Notes: generated by a model from the letters alone, not told the origin. Shown: positions 1 through 7,475, numbered from the stretch's first letter. The stretch: DNA of 15,438 nt from a bacterium (GCA_030637775.1 DAOWFY010000099.1:1-15438); one strand, 5' to 3'. Numbers and translations are program-made.

Positions 1-1077
1 ACCCCCTTCCTTTAAGGAAAGGGGTAGCCTTCTACTTTTTCCTAAAAGATCACCGGATTCGCAGATTGGACCGACGATATTTCCAATAAAACTTTTCCCC
101 GAAGCTCTTTTAAGGGGAACAATTTCGTGATAGGCTCCATAAAGGGATGGTCGAAGAAGGTCATTAAGTCCGGCATCAACAATAACGAAACTCCTTTTGA
201 GATAAAGAACCTTCGTCACCAAGATACTTGAGCCTCCCACAATGTATCTTCCCGGTTCAAAAATGATTTTCGCCTCTATCTCCTTCAAGAGAGGAATGAA
301 GGCGATCGCAAAATCTTTGATGGAAGAAACCTTTTTCTCGTATTGAATGGGGAAACCACCGCCTATATCAAGCACATCTACCTTAATTTTTTCCTTTCTG
401 ATAAAACTTATCAGCTTCTTGATTGCTATTTGATAGACTTCGGGGAAGGTGATTTGAGAGCCAAGATGAATGTGAAGCCCTAAAATATTTATCTTAGGAA
501 AAGAAGCTTTGTTCTTAAAGATTCTTGCTACCTCTTTCCAGCCAATTCCGAACTTAGATTCCCTCTTACCCGTGGCAACATGCCGATGGGTCTTAGGCTC
601 AACCTCAGGATTGACCCTGAGGTTGCAGTTAACTCTTTTATTAAGCCTGGAAGCAATTTCATTTATCAATCTTAATTCCGAAGCCGATTCAACATTGAAT
701 AGATAAATACCCTTTTTTATTGCTTCCTTGATTTCCTCTTCCCTTTTGCCGACACCGGCAAAGACAATTCTTCCCGGAGGGATACCGGCCTTTAAAGCCA
801 AAAATAGCTCTCCCAGGGAAACGATATCGGCCCCAGCCCCCAGATTTTTTAGGATCTTAAGAATAGAAAGATTGGAGTTTGCCTTAAGGCTATAGCAGAT
901 AAGAGGAGAAAGAGAGGAAAACGCTTTTTCAAATTTTTTATACTGACTGCAAATAGAATTTTTGCTATAAAGATAAAAAGGGGTGCCAACTTTTTTGGCA
1001 ACCTCCCTTACCTTAACCCCTTCGCAATAGAGGTTGTTTTTATAATAAAAAAAATTTTCCAATTCTATGAGTTTCAT
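1..1077 (-). CDS. lysA: Diaminopimelate decarboxylase, 3' end cut by window edge
   Basis: This gene makes L-lysine and CO2 from meso-diaminopimelate, the last step of lysine synthesis, using PLP in the cytoplasm. The frame is open from ATG at 1077 to base 1, giving 359 codons; the family is usually about 410-420 residues, so some 55 residues are missing. Visible motifs are the PLP-lysine segment YSLKANSN (K65), the glycine loop DIGGGF (about 238-242), FEPGRY (273-278) and the active-site CESGD (339-343). Spacing between these fits alanine-racemase-fold, group IV decarboxylases. The CESGD motif and conserved layout favour LysA over arginine or ornithine decarboxylases. It starts 7 nt after the stop of the upstream secreted-protein gene and probably shares a transcript with argH. 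No strong Shine-Dalgarno sequence is visible. Confidence 0.95.
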   Translation of the reverse strand, partial: MKLIELENFFYYKNNLYCEGVKVREVAKKVGTPFYLYSKNSICSQYKKFEKAFSSLSPLICYSLKANSNLSILKILKNLGAGADIVSLGELFLALKAGIPPGRIVFAGVGKREEEIKEAIKKGIYLFNVESASELRLINEIASRLNKRVNCNLRVNPEVEPKTHRHVATGKRESKFGIGWKEVARIFKNKASFPKINILGLHIHLGSQITFPEVYQIAIKKLISFIRKEKIKVDVLDIGGGFPIQYEKKVSSIKDFAIAFIPLLKEIEAKIIFEPGRYIVGGSSILVTKVLYLKRSFVIVDAGLNDLLRPSLYGAYHEIVPLKRASGKSFIGNIVGPICESGDLLGKSRRLPLSLKEGG

Positions 1078-1084
1078 CCGTTTT

Positions 1085-1699
1085 TCACTTATACTGGGAA
1101 AGGTTAACATCAAACCTTAGTTCCTTCTCCTCCTCCCATTTACTTCTGATAAGGATCACTATAATTTTTTCCTTGGGTCTTATTTTCTCATAGGGGAAAA
1201 AACCTTTGACAACCGCTTCGTAGCCTGGGCTCATCGGCCAGGTTTCCCTTGGTTTACCCAGAGTATCGCTCTCTGTCTTTGTGGGAGCAACAACCTCCAA
1301 TTCTCTCCTCCCCTTTATTGACCTGGAAGTGATAATTACCAAGGAATACTCCCTGGCAAAATCAATTCTATCCCCCACGGTGTGGATTTCAACAATAAAA
1401 TCTTTCCTGGACAGAACCTCTTTCTGCTCCTCTTCGGAGAGTTTGTTTCCTTTTTCCTTTGCTTTGCTAGCCGCCAGAGCCAGATCAGCATATTTGGTGA
1501 TAAGATAACCATATTCGTGGATACTGGTGCTACAGCGAAACTTGCATTTTCTTAAAATATGCTCTTTCTCTTCCCGCTCTCCCCAACTGATTGCCTGCTC
1601 TGCCTCAGATTTACTTAAATTTACCTCAATCGCCTGAACCAAGTGAATGTGAATAAAGAAAGATAAACCAAATACTAAACATATAATCCATTTACTCAT
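1085..1699 (-). CDS. Secreted protein of unknown function
   Basis: I do not recognise the family of this 204-residue protein. Residues 1-23 form a typical Sec signal peptide: a Lys near the start, a hydrophobic core, and VQA as a signal peptidase I site, so the mature chain probably begins IEVNL. The mature part is charged and mostly hydrophilic. It has an early alpha-helical stretch rich in Glu/Lys/Ala (about 28-100) and a later part with alternating hydrophobic residues that looks like beta strands (about 102-200). Two cysteines, C52 and C56 (KCKFRC), are three residues apart and could form a disulfide or bind metal. No transmembrane segment follows the signal, so a periplasmic or exported location is inferred. 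It lies between argH and lysA on the same strand, which does not by itself imply a role in amino-acid synthesis. Confidence 0.7.
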   Translation of the reverse strand: MSKWIICLVFGLSFFIHIHLVQAIEVNLSKSEAEQAISWGEREEKEHILRKCKFRCSTSIHEYGYLITKYADLALAASKAKEKGNKLSEEEQKEVLSRKDFIVEIHTVGDRIDFAREYSLVIITSRSIKGRRELEVVAPTKTESDTLGKPRETWPMSPGYEAVVKGFFPYEKIRPKEKIIVILIRSKWEEEKELRFDVNLSQYK

Positions 1700-1724
1700 T
1701 TTCTATCGCACATTCCTTACCAAA

Positions 1725-1900
1725 ATGACAATGGTCGTTGCGCAGCAATCATAAGTAATTGCAGGAGATGACTGGGGTTTGGAAGCAAGTTGGCGGTTAT
1801 GCCGCAGGCACAATAGTGCCGAGGAATAAGAAAGCCCGAGTGAACAAACTTTAGTCATCTCTTAACGTGGTTTACTTGCAGAGCAACTGACCATTGTCAT
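1725..1900. repeat. 176-bp imperfect inverted-repeat element with nested hairpins
   Basis: The outer arms ATGACAATGGTC (1725-1736) and GACCATTGTCAT (1889-1900) are perfect 12-bp inverted repeats. The stem continues with GTTGC (1737-1741) pairing GCAAC (1883-1887) across one bulged T. Further inside, AAGTAA (1753-1758) can pair TTACTT (1872-1877), and GAGATGACT (1765-1773) pairs AGTCATCTC (1853-1861). The tip holds GGGTTT/AAAGCCC pairing and two small hairpins: GCGG/CCGC (1793-1805) and GGCAC-AATA-GTGCC (1807-1820). It fills nearly all of the space between argH and the secreted-protein gene. The argH stop codon TGA (1899-1897) lies inside the right arm. It could be a miniature inverted-repeat element or a structured RNA or mRNA region. 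I see no clear target duplication and no match to a known RNA class. Confidence 0.65.
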
Positions 1901-3264
1901 GCCAACCTCTTTTCCCAGTCTCTTATTCTTGCCTGAACTTGCTTTGGTGAGGTTCCGCCAAAGGAGGTCTTGCTCCTTACGGAAGATTCCACCTTTATTC
2001 TTTCTAAGGCATCCTTTTCAAACTTATCCGAGAACCTTTTTAATTCAGTTAAAGTCAGTTCCTTCAATGTTTTTCTTGAGTCTTCAAGATATCCAAGGAT
2101 TTTACCCACAACCCGATGGGCTTTTCGGAAAGGAACCCCCTTCATCGCCAGGTATTCTACCAAATCGGTTGCGGTTGTCTCCCCTTTTTCAGCCATCTCC
2201 TTCATCCTTTCCTTATCGAGTCTGATTTTTGGCAGAAATTTCGTAGAGATACTCAGGCAGGAACTAACAATCTCCATCATCTCAAAGAACCCTTTTTTAT
2301 CCTCCTGCATATCCCGATTATAGGATAAAGGGAGATTTTTCATTAAAGAAAAGAGGGCAAATAGTCCGCCATAGACCTTTGCCGTCTTCCCCCGGATTAG
2401 CTCCGGAATATCCGGGTTTTTCTTCTGGGGCATTAAGGAGGAGCCGGTAGCAAAGGACTCATCGATCTCCAAAAACCCAAATTCCTCACTATTCCAAAGA
2501 ATAATCTCCTCACTTAACCGGGAAAGGTGCATCATTAAAATGCTACTTGCGGAGGCAGTCTCAAGTAAAAAGTCCCGGTCACTGACCGCATCGATAGAAT
2601 TTTCTGCCACCCTGGTAAATCCCAGGATTTTTGCCGTAAATTTTCTGTCGATGGGCAGGGAAGTTCCGGCTCCAGCCGCCGCTCCCAAAGGAGAAACATC
2701 AACCCTTACATAACTCTCATTAAAACGCTGCTTATCTCTTTCCAACATTTCCAGGTAAGCCAATAGCCAGTGACTAAAAAGAACCGGTTGGGAATGCTGC
2801 AGATGGGTATAGCCGGGCATAATGACATTCTGATACCTTTTTGCTGCCCGTAAAATTGCCCTTTGAAATTCGGTGATTTGAGAAACGATCTTTTTGATTT
2901 CGTCCTTTGTATAAAGCCTTTCATCCAGAGCAATCTGGTCATTGCGGGAACGTCCGGTATGAAGTTTTTCGCCAAGAGGTCCAATTCTTTCTGTAAGGGA
3001 GCGCTCAATGGCGGTATGAATATCCTCGTCATCCTTGAAGAGAAACTTCCCTTTCTCCAATTCTCTGCCAATTTCCTTTAAACCGGAGACGATTTTTTTT
3101 GCCTCTTTCCCTTTGATAATCTTACACTTAGCCAGCATCTTTACATGGGCAACACTGCCTAAAATGTCATAATCTGCCAATTTCTTGTCCACAGATAAAG
3201 AGGAAGTAAACACCTCCGCCTCCTTGTCCAATTCCTTCTTAAATTTTGCATCCCAGAGTTTCAT
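1897..3264 (-). CDS. argH: Argininosuccinate lyase
   Basis: This enzyme splits argininosuccinate into arginine and fumarate, the last step of arginine synthesis, as a cytoplasmic homotetramer. At 455 residues it has the usual family length. The N-terminus reads MKLWDAKF, close to the family's KLWGGRF start. LHTGRSRNDQ (101-110) and GYTHLQHSQP (151-160) carry substrate-binding and general-acid/base residues. GSSLMPQKKNP (274-284) is the fumarase/aspartase superfamily signature with the catalytic serine. It is first in the leftward unit, divergent from topA. Its TGA stop falls within the right arm of the 1725-1900 inverted repeat. A promoter with an extended -10 lies just upstream and no Shine-Dalgarno sequence is seen, so a leaderless message is likely. 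Confidence 0.97.
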   Translation of the reverse strand: MKLWDAKFKKELDKEAEVFTSSLSVDKKLADYDILGSVAHVKMLAKCKIIKGKEAKKIVSGLKEIGRELEKGKFLFKDDEDIHTAIERSLTERIGPLGEKLHTGRSRNDQIALDERLYTKDEIKKIVSQITEFQRAILRAAKRYQNVIMPGYTHLQHSQPVLFSHWLLAYLEMLERDKQRFNESYVRVDVSPLGAAAGAGTSLPIDRKFTAKILGFTRVAENSIDAVSDRDFLLETASASSILMMHLSRLSEEIILWNSEEFGFLEIDESFATGSSLMPQKKNPDIPELIRGKTAKVYGGLFALFSLMKNLPLSYNRDMQEDKKGFFEMMEIVSSCLSISTKFLPKIRLDKERMKEMAEKGETTATDLVEYLAMKGVPFRKAHRVVGKILGYLEDSRKTLKELTLTELKRFSDKFEKDALERIKVESSVRSKTSFGGTSPKQVQARIRDWEKRLA

Positions 3265-3266
3265 TA

Positions 3267-3302
3267 TTTTGCTATTATACCAGATTCTTCCTTTACAGAC
3301 AA
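3267..3302 (-). promoter_or_regulatory. Candidate argH promoter (extended -10)
   Basis: On the minus strand a TTGTCT -35-like box (3302-3297) is followed by a 17-bp spacer and a perfect TATAAT -10 (3279-3274). The spacer ends in TGG, giving an extended -10. Only 9 nt separate the -10 from the argH ATG at 3264, so transcription would start about 0-4 nt before the start codon. This is inferred from sequence; no start site was measured. Confidence 0.6.
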
Positions 3303-3307
3303 GTTTA

Positions 3308-3316
3308 TGTTATAAT
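3308..3316 (+). promoter_or_regulatory. Candidate topA extended -10 box
   Basis: TGTTATAAT is a perfect extended -10 (TGnTATAAT). The topA ATG is 10 nt downstream at 3327, so a start near 3323 would give a leader of only a few nucleotides. No good -35 lies at 17 bp; a TTTACA at 3292-3297 is only 13 bp away. Extended -10 promoters can work without a good -35. Confidence 0.55.
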
Positions 3317-3326
3317 TTTCTGAAAT

Positions 3327-5411
3327 ATGACAAATTCTTTGGTTATTGTGGAATCGCCCGCAAAGGCAAAGACCATCTCTCGATTTTTAGGTAGAGATTT
3401 TCGGTTCTCTGCCTCCTTGGGACACATTCGAGACCTTCCCGCACACAAGTTTGGGGTTGATATAAAGCGTGATTTTGAACCTACGTATGAGGTCCCTCCC
3501 GATAAAAAAAAGATAGTACGACAACTTCTCCTCGCGGCAAAAAACAGCGGAGATATCTATTTAGCTACCGATGAAGATCGAGAGGGCGAGGCGATTGCCT
3601 GGCATATTGCCATTCTTTTGGAGAGACCTTTGGAAGAGATCAAAAGGGTTGTCTTTCATGAGATTACAGAGAGCGCAATTAAGGAGGCCTTCCGCCATCC
3701 ACGAGAGATTAACCTTTCCTTAGTTAGGGCTCAGCAGGCACGCCGCATTTTAGATCGGGTAGTTGGCTACCAATTAAGCCCCTTTCTCAGTGAGAAAATG
3801 CGCCGGAGAGGTCTTTCCGCCGGCAGGGTGCAATCGGTGGCTTTGCGGATGATTGCGGAAAGGGAAAAGGAGATTGAGAAATTTCATCCTCAGGAATACT
3901 GGAGCATAAAAGCAAATTTACGCCCCCACCTATCTCCTCCCCTGAGGGGGAGACCCCACCCAAATCCCTCCCCCACGAGTGGGGAGGGAAAAAGGGAGGG
4001 GGGGGAAGGAAAATCCTCCTTTTCTGCAATTCTCTCTTCCATTGAAGGCAAAAAAATCCCCCAATTAGGCATCAAAACTAAAGAGGAGGCCGAGAATATC
4101 ACCTCAGATTTAGAGGGCTCTTCATTTATCGTGGAGAGGCTCAAGAAAGAGGAAAAAAGGCGTTATCCTTTTCCTCCATTCACGACCAGCACTTTACAAC
4201 AGGAGGCCTCCTACAGATTAAGATTTTCTGCCAAAAAGACGATGCGGGTTGCCCAGCAACTCTACGAAGGAATTCAACTGGAGAAAGGTCAGGTTGGGCT
4301 CATCACCTATATGAGAACGGATTCCCTTTCCATTTCCAACCTCGCTCAGAGAGAAGCTCTCTCCTACGTCAAAAATGAACTTGGAAAAGATTACGTACCT
4401 GAGAGGCCAAATTTTTATAAAACTAAAGCAAAGGGAGCGCAGGAAGCACATGAAGCGATCCGCCCCACCTCCGTTCTTCGCACCCCTGAGGCCATCAACA
4501 AGTTCTTAAATCCGGATCAGAACAAAATTTATATCCTTATCTGGAATAGGTTTGTTGCCAGTCAGATGACACCGGCAATCTTTGATACCGTCCTCGCAGA
4601 AATCAAGGCCAACAAATACCTCTTTTGCGCAAAGGGCGAAACATTAAAGTTTCCCGGATATAAAAGAGTATATTCCGAAGTAAAAAAGGAGCAGGAGACC
4701 ATCCTTCCGGACCTGCAGGAAAATGAACCGCTCACTTGCATCAAACTTATTCCTGAGCAACATTTCACCAAACCACCAAGCCGTTACACCGAGGCAACCC
4801 TGATTAAGACGATGGAGAAATATGGAATTGGCCGACCCTCCACCTATGCCCCGACAATCAGTACCATCCTGGATAGAAAATATGTGGAATTGGAAAAGCG
4901 CCATTTCAAACCCTTACCCCTGGGGGTTACCGTCAATGAAATCCTGATAAAATATTTCTCGGAGTTAATTAAAGTTGACTTTACTGCCAGAATGGAGGAA
5001 AACTTAGATGAGATTGCTGCCGGCCAGCAGGAATGGGTGAAGGTATTAAATGACTTTTACCGGCCATTCTCGGAGAAATTGAGGGTTGCGGCGGGTGAAC
5101 CAAGTCCGCCACAGAACTTTGGCGGAAGGGAAAAGAGAAGACCCCCTGCACAAGAGACGGGTGAGAAATGTCCCGAATGTGGCTCTCCTCTTCTTCTGCG
5201 GGAGGGTAAATACGGAAAGTTCTTCGGCTGCAGTACCTTTCCTAAGTGTAAGTATACCAGGCCCTTAAAAACTCAGAAACAAGCATCTGCCCAGCAAACA
5301 ACCGAGAAATGTCCAAAATGTGGCTCTCCTCTTCTTCTGCGGGAGGGTAAATACGGAAAGTTCTTCGGCTGCAGTAAGTTTCCTAAGTGCAGATATATAA
5401 AGAAATGCTAA
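3327..5411 (+). CDS. topA: DNA topoisomerase I (type IA)
   Basis: This enzyme relaxes negative supercoils by passing one strand through a transient nick. The Toprim domain starts at once (LVIVESPAKAKTI, residues 5-17) and its metal site is DEDRE at 82-86. The catalytic tyrosine is Y328 in ITYMRTDS. PFTTSTLQQEA and GIGRPSTYAP are further family motifs. The C-terminus carries two C4 zinc ribbons, from C615 and from C662, each with spacing C-x2-C-x16-C-x5-C. The two ribbons are nearly identical at the DNA level. Residues about 199-229, Pro/Gly/Arg-rich, look like an in-frame repeat insertion in the linker between EYWSIKANL and SSFSAIL, where the family normally has only a short variable loop. 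At 694 residues the total length is normal. The stop overlaps the hisA start by 7 nt. No Shine-Dalgarno sequence precedes the ATG. Confidence 0.97.
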   Translation: MTNSLVIVESPAKAKTISRFLGRDFRFSASLGHIRDLPAHKFGVDIKRDFEPTYEVPPDKKKIVRQLLLAAKNSGDIYLATDEDREGEAIAWHIAILLERPLEEIKRVVFHEITESAIKEAFRHPREINLSLVRAQQARRILDRVVGYQLSPFLSEKMRRRGLSAGRVQSVALRMIAEREKEIEKFHPQEYWSIKANLRPHLSPPLRGRPHPNPSPTSGEGKREGGEGKSSFSAILSSIEGKKIPQLGIKTKEEAENITSDLEGSSFIVERLKKEEKRRYPFPPFTTSTLQQEASYRLRFSAKKTMRVAQQLYEGIQLEKGQVGLITYMRTDSLSISNLAQREALSYVKNELGKDYVPERPNFYKTKAKGAQEAHEAIRPTSVLRTPEAINKFLNPDQNKIYILIWNRFVASQMTPAIFDTVLAEIKANKYLFCAKGETLKFPGYKRVYSEVKKEQETILPDLQENEPLTCIKLIPEQHFTKPPSRYTEATLIKTMEKYGIGRPSTYAPTISTILDRKYVELEKRHFKPLPLGVTVNEILIKYFSELIKVDFTARMEENLDEIAAGQQEWVKVLNDFYRPFSEKLRVAAGEPSPPQNFGGREKRRPPAQETGEKCPECGSPLLLREGKYGKFFGCSTFPKCKYTRPLKTQKQASAQQTTEKCPKCGSPLLLREGKYGKFFGCSKFPKCRYIKKC
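3921..4013 (+). repeat. GC-rich palindromic repeat inserted in frame in topA
   Basis: This stretch is made of runs of C and G unlike the rest of topA. It contains two hairpins: CTCCCC/GGGGAG around TGA (3937-3952) and a 10-bp stem with one bulged C at 3966-3988. It encodes a Pro/Gly-rich peptide with HPNPSPTSGEG, resembling the HPNP-L-P-GEG peptides encoded by widespread palindromic repeats in many bacterial genomes. The insert keeps the topA frame and adds about 31 residues between two conserved segments. Exact borders are estimates. Confidence 0.65.
5163..5248 (+). repeat. Zinc-ribbon coding repeat, copy 1
   Basis: This 86-bp segment of topA matches 5304-5389 at 82 of 86 positions with an offset of 141 bp (47 codons). 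It encodes the first C4 zinc ribbon. The four differences fall in the CCC-GAA/CCA-AAA and ACC/AAG codons. Confidence 0.85.
5304..5389 (+). repeat. Zinc-ribbon coding repeat, copy 2
   Basis: This is the second near-identical copy of the C4 zinc-ribbon segment at the end of topA. Third codon positions are conserved as well, which points to recent duplication or gene conversion rather than selection on the protein alone. Confidence 0.85.
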
Positions 5412-6130
5412 TCATTCCCGCGATTGATATTAAGGAGGGGAAATGCGTCAGGCTTTTTCAAGGAAATTTCCAAAAAGAGACAGTCTACGACGATGACCCG
5501 ATAAAGGTAGCAACTAATTGGCAGAGACAAGGGGCAAAACTATTGCATATTGTTGACTTAGATGGGGCCAAAAGAGGAAAAATTAAACATTTAGGATTAA
5601 TTGCAGAAATTGCTAAAAAGGTTTCTGTACCCATTGAGGTTGGCGGTGGCATCAGGGATTTAGAAACGATTAAGGAACTTTTTGATACCGGAGCAGAAAA
5701 GGTTATCCTTACCACTTTAGCCTATGAGAATCCCGGCCTTCTGAAAAAAGTTTGTGGACAATATGGGGAAAAGATTTTAGTGAGTATTGACGCAAGAGAT
5801 GGATTCCTTTCCGTTAAAGGCTGGCAAGAAAAAACGGGAGAGAAGGCGGTTGATTTTGCCCAAAGGATGCAAGAGGCTGGGGTAAAGGGATTTATCTATA
5901 CCGACATTAAGCGGGATGGGACCCTCTTCGGAACAAATTTGCCGGGAATAAAAAAGTTCGCTGCTTCTATCGGAGGAAAGCTCGTTGCTTCGGGAGGAAT
6001 CAGCAATCTTGATGACATCAGAAGGATAAAGGATTTGGAATTACCCAATTTAACTGGAGTAATTGTCGGCAAAGCCCTTTATACGAAAACGATAAGTTTA
6101 AAAGAGGCAATAAAGGTAGCTAATGAGTAA
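5405..6130 (+). CDS. hisA: ProFAR isomerase (HisA)
   Basis: HisA carries out the Amadori rearrangement of ProFAR to PRFAR in histidine synthesis, using a cytoplasmic TIM barrel. The ATG at 5405 gives 241 residues starting MLIIPAIDIKEGKCVRL, which matches the family start exactly; an upstream GTG at 5387 would add six unsupported residues. The two catalytic aspartates are D8 (AIDIKEG) and D129 (VSIDARDG). GGGIR (80-84), the HisA-type KGWQEKTG (138-145) and TDIKRDGT (166-173) are present. The GW segment separates HisA from its paralogue HisF. It overlaps topA by 7 nt and the next gene by 8 nt, so translation is probably coupled. No other his genes lie in the window. Confidence 0.96.
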   Translation: MLIIPAIDIKEGKCVRLFQGNFQKETVYDDDPIKVATNWQRQGAKLLHIVDLDGAKRGKIKHLGLIAEIAKKVSVPIEVGGGIRDLETIKELFDTGAEKVILTTLAYENPGLLKKVCGQYGEKILVSIDARDGFLSVKGWQEKTGEKAVDFAQRMQEAGVKGFIYTDIKRDGTLFGTNLPGIKKFAASIGGKLVASGGISNLDDIRRIKDLELPNLTGVIVGKALYTKTISLKEAIKVANE

Positions 6131-6689
6131 AACAAGAAAACTATTTCTTCCGCTAATAATATTCTTTGCCCTTTCCTCCTTTGCTTCTGCCGAGGAGATA
6201 AAACCAATCTGCGACCGGGAATATTTTCCGGCAGTCCATTCCCTATTAAAAGGGGCAAAGAAGTCCATCTATCTTATAATTTCCCAGTTTCGGTACTATG
6301 AGAAATACCCGGAAAGTTCTGCCAACTTGCTCTGTAAGGATTTGATCAGAGCGGCAAAGCGGGGCGTAAAGGTAAAGGTAATTATCGAGCAATCAAGTTC
6401 TCATGCTCTTGATAACTCTAAAGCCAATAGAGAGGTTGGGTACCGTTTAGCTCAAGGGGGAGTAACCGTCTACTTTGACCCTTTAGAGACCAACACCCAC
6501 TGCAAACTGCTTGTTGTTGATAAAAGATATGTGGTAATTGGCAGTACCAATTGGTCCTATTATGCCCTGGAGAAGAACTATGAATCCTCCGTTTTAATTG
6601 ATTCTGTAAGTACCGCAAATTATTTTACTAAATATTTCGAGAAACTACGCCGGAAATCTTCGATGAAACTAAGCCCAAAAAAGAGATGA
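6123..6689 (+). CDS. Secreted single-HKD phospholipase D-like protein
   Basis: This 188-residue protein has a Sec signal peptide (about 1-23, cleavage after ASA). It carries one PLD-type HKD motif: H126-x-K128-x4-D133 followed by GSTNW (140-144). The preceding pattern (SIYLIISQF, VKVKVIIEQ, VTVYFDP) matches the alternating strands of the PLD fold. One HKD per chain is typical of the Nuc-type endonucleases and similar proteins, which form one active site from two subunits. The substrate is unknown: DNA or RNA phosphodiesters are most likely, phospholipid is possible. The signal peptide implies action in the periplasm or outside. It overlaps hisA by 8 nt and ispF by 4 nt, and AAAGGTAG upstream is a plausible ribosome site within hisA. 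Confidence 0.85.
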   Translation: MSKTRKLFLPLIIFFALSSFASAEEIKPICDREYFPAVHSLLKGAKKSIYLIISQFRYYEKYPESSANLLCKDLIRAAKRGVKVKVIIEQSSSHALDNSKANREVGYRLAQGGVTVYFDPLETNTHCKLLVVDKRYVVIGSTNWSYYALEKNYESSVLIDSVSTANYFTKYFEKLRRKSSMKLSPKKR

Positions 6690-7159
6690 TGAAGGTTGGT
6701 ATTGGTTACGATATTCATCGGTTGGTGAAAGGAAGAAGGCTAATCTTGGGTGGAGTAAAGATTAAATTCTCCAAGGGTCTTCTCGGCCATAGCGATGGAG
6801 ACGTTCTCATCCATGCAATCGTTGATGCTATCTTGGGTGCTTTAGGAAAGGGAGATATTGGGCTACATTTTCCGGGTACCAATCCTAAATATAAGGATAT
6901 CAGCAGCCTTATTTTGTTGAAGGAGACGATGAAATTATTAACTAAAAGTAAAGATCGAATAAATAATCTCGATACGATTATCATCGCTGAAAACCCTAAG
7001 ATTACTCCCGATGCGGAAAGAATAAAAGAAAAATTAGCCCCTCTCTTAAAAGTTAACAAAGGAGCTATCAATATCAAGGCAAAGACAAACGAAGGAATGG
7101 GCGAAATCGGTCGGGGAAAAGCTATCTCTGCTCTGGCAATAGTGAGCATAAGAAAATAA
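6686..7159 (+). CDS. ispF: 2-C-methyl-D-erythritol 2,4-cyclodiphosphate synthase
   Basis: IspF forms the cyclic diphosphate MEcPP from CDP-ME 2-phosphate in the non-mevalonate isoprenoid pathway; the active enzyme is a trimer. The 157-residue length is normal. Metal ligands are D9 and H11 (GIGYDIHRL) and H43 (VLIHAIVDAILGA). HSDGDV (35-40), GDIGLHFP (56-63) and the C-terminal KTNEGMGEIGRGKAISALA region carry substrate and CDP-binding residues. Two ATGs are adjacent (6686 and 6689); the second gives the more usual MKVGIGYDIH start. The start overlaps the stop of the PLD-like gene. Other MEP-pathway genes are not in the window. Confidence 0.97.
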   Translation: MMKVGIGYDIHRLVKGRRLILGGVKIKFSKGLLGHSDGDVLIHAIVDAILGALGKGDIGLHFPGTNPKYKDISSLILLKETMKLLTKSKDRINNLDTIIIAENPKITPDAERIKEKLAPLLKVNKGAINIKAKTNEGMGEIGRGKAISALAIVSIRK

Positions 7160-7172
7160 AAAAGGGGGAAAT

Positions 7173-7475
7173 ATGCCAAAAATCTTTGACATGATGAAGC
7201 AACTCGCGCAAATGAAACAGGAAGCGGGTAAAATTCAGCAGGAACTTACCTCGCACACCTATGAAGCAACTTCGGCCGATGAAAAAATTAAGGTGACAGT
7301 TAATGGCAAGATGGACATTATCTCTTTAAAGATTTCTCCCGATGCTTTCGCTACCATAAAACCGGAAAAATTGGAAAGAGAAATTAAGGATACCATCAAC
7401 GAAGCCATTCAGAAAGCCCAGAAAGCCACCTCTGAACTCTTAAAAGGGACATTAGGCATTGAGTTACCGATATAA
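7173..7475 (+). CDS. ybaB: YbaB/EbfC nucleoid-associated protein
   Basis: This small cytoplasmic DNA-binding protein forms dimers and probably shapes the nucleoid. At 100 residues it has the family's usual size. The N-terminal helix is rich in Met, Gln and Lys (MMKQLAQMKQEAGKIQQEL), followed by a three-strand sheet with VTVNGKMDIISLKISPDAF and a long C-terminal helix with AIQKAQKATSELLKG. It is preceded by a strong ribosome site (GGGGG, 7 nt before the ATG). In many bacteria ybaB lies between dnaX and recR; here it lies between ispF and the accessory insert. It is the last housekeeping gene before gltX resumes about 4 kb later. Confidence 0.92.
   Translation: MPKIFDMMKQLAQMKQEAGKIQQELTSHTYEATSADEKIKVTVNGKMDIISLKISPDAFATIKPEKLEREIKDTINEAIQKAQKATSELLKGTLGIELPI

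Noticed and set aside
1700-1900. tRNA or rho-independent terminator
   Set aside because: There is no cloverleaf with a T-loop or acceptor end, and no stem followed by a T run on either strand; the pairing is larger and branched.
1970-2323. Open frame on the plus strand opposite argH
   Set aside because: It lies fully inside argH on the other strand and shows no family motif. Similar long antisense frames elsewhere (for example 10321-10644 and 6715-7179) were left out for the same reason.
3292-3297. TTTACA as the -35 box of topA
   Set aside because: The spacing to the -10 is 13 bp, too short for a normal sigma-70 promoter; the extended -10 explains the site better.
5163-5389. CRISPR-like direct repeats
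   Set aside because: There are only two copies and they encode in-frame zinc ribbons of TopA.
5387-5404. Upstream GTG start for hisA
   Set aside because: It would add six residues before the conserved MLIIPAID start; the ATG at 5405 matches the family exactly.
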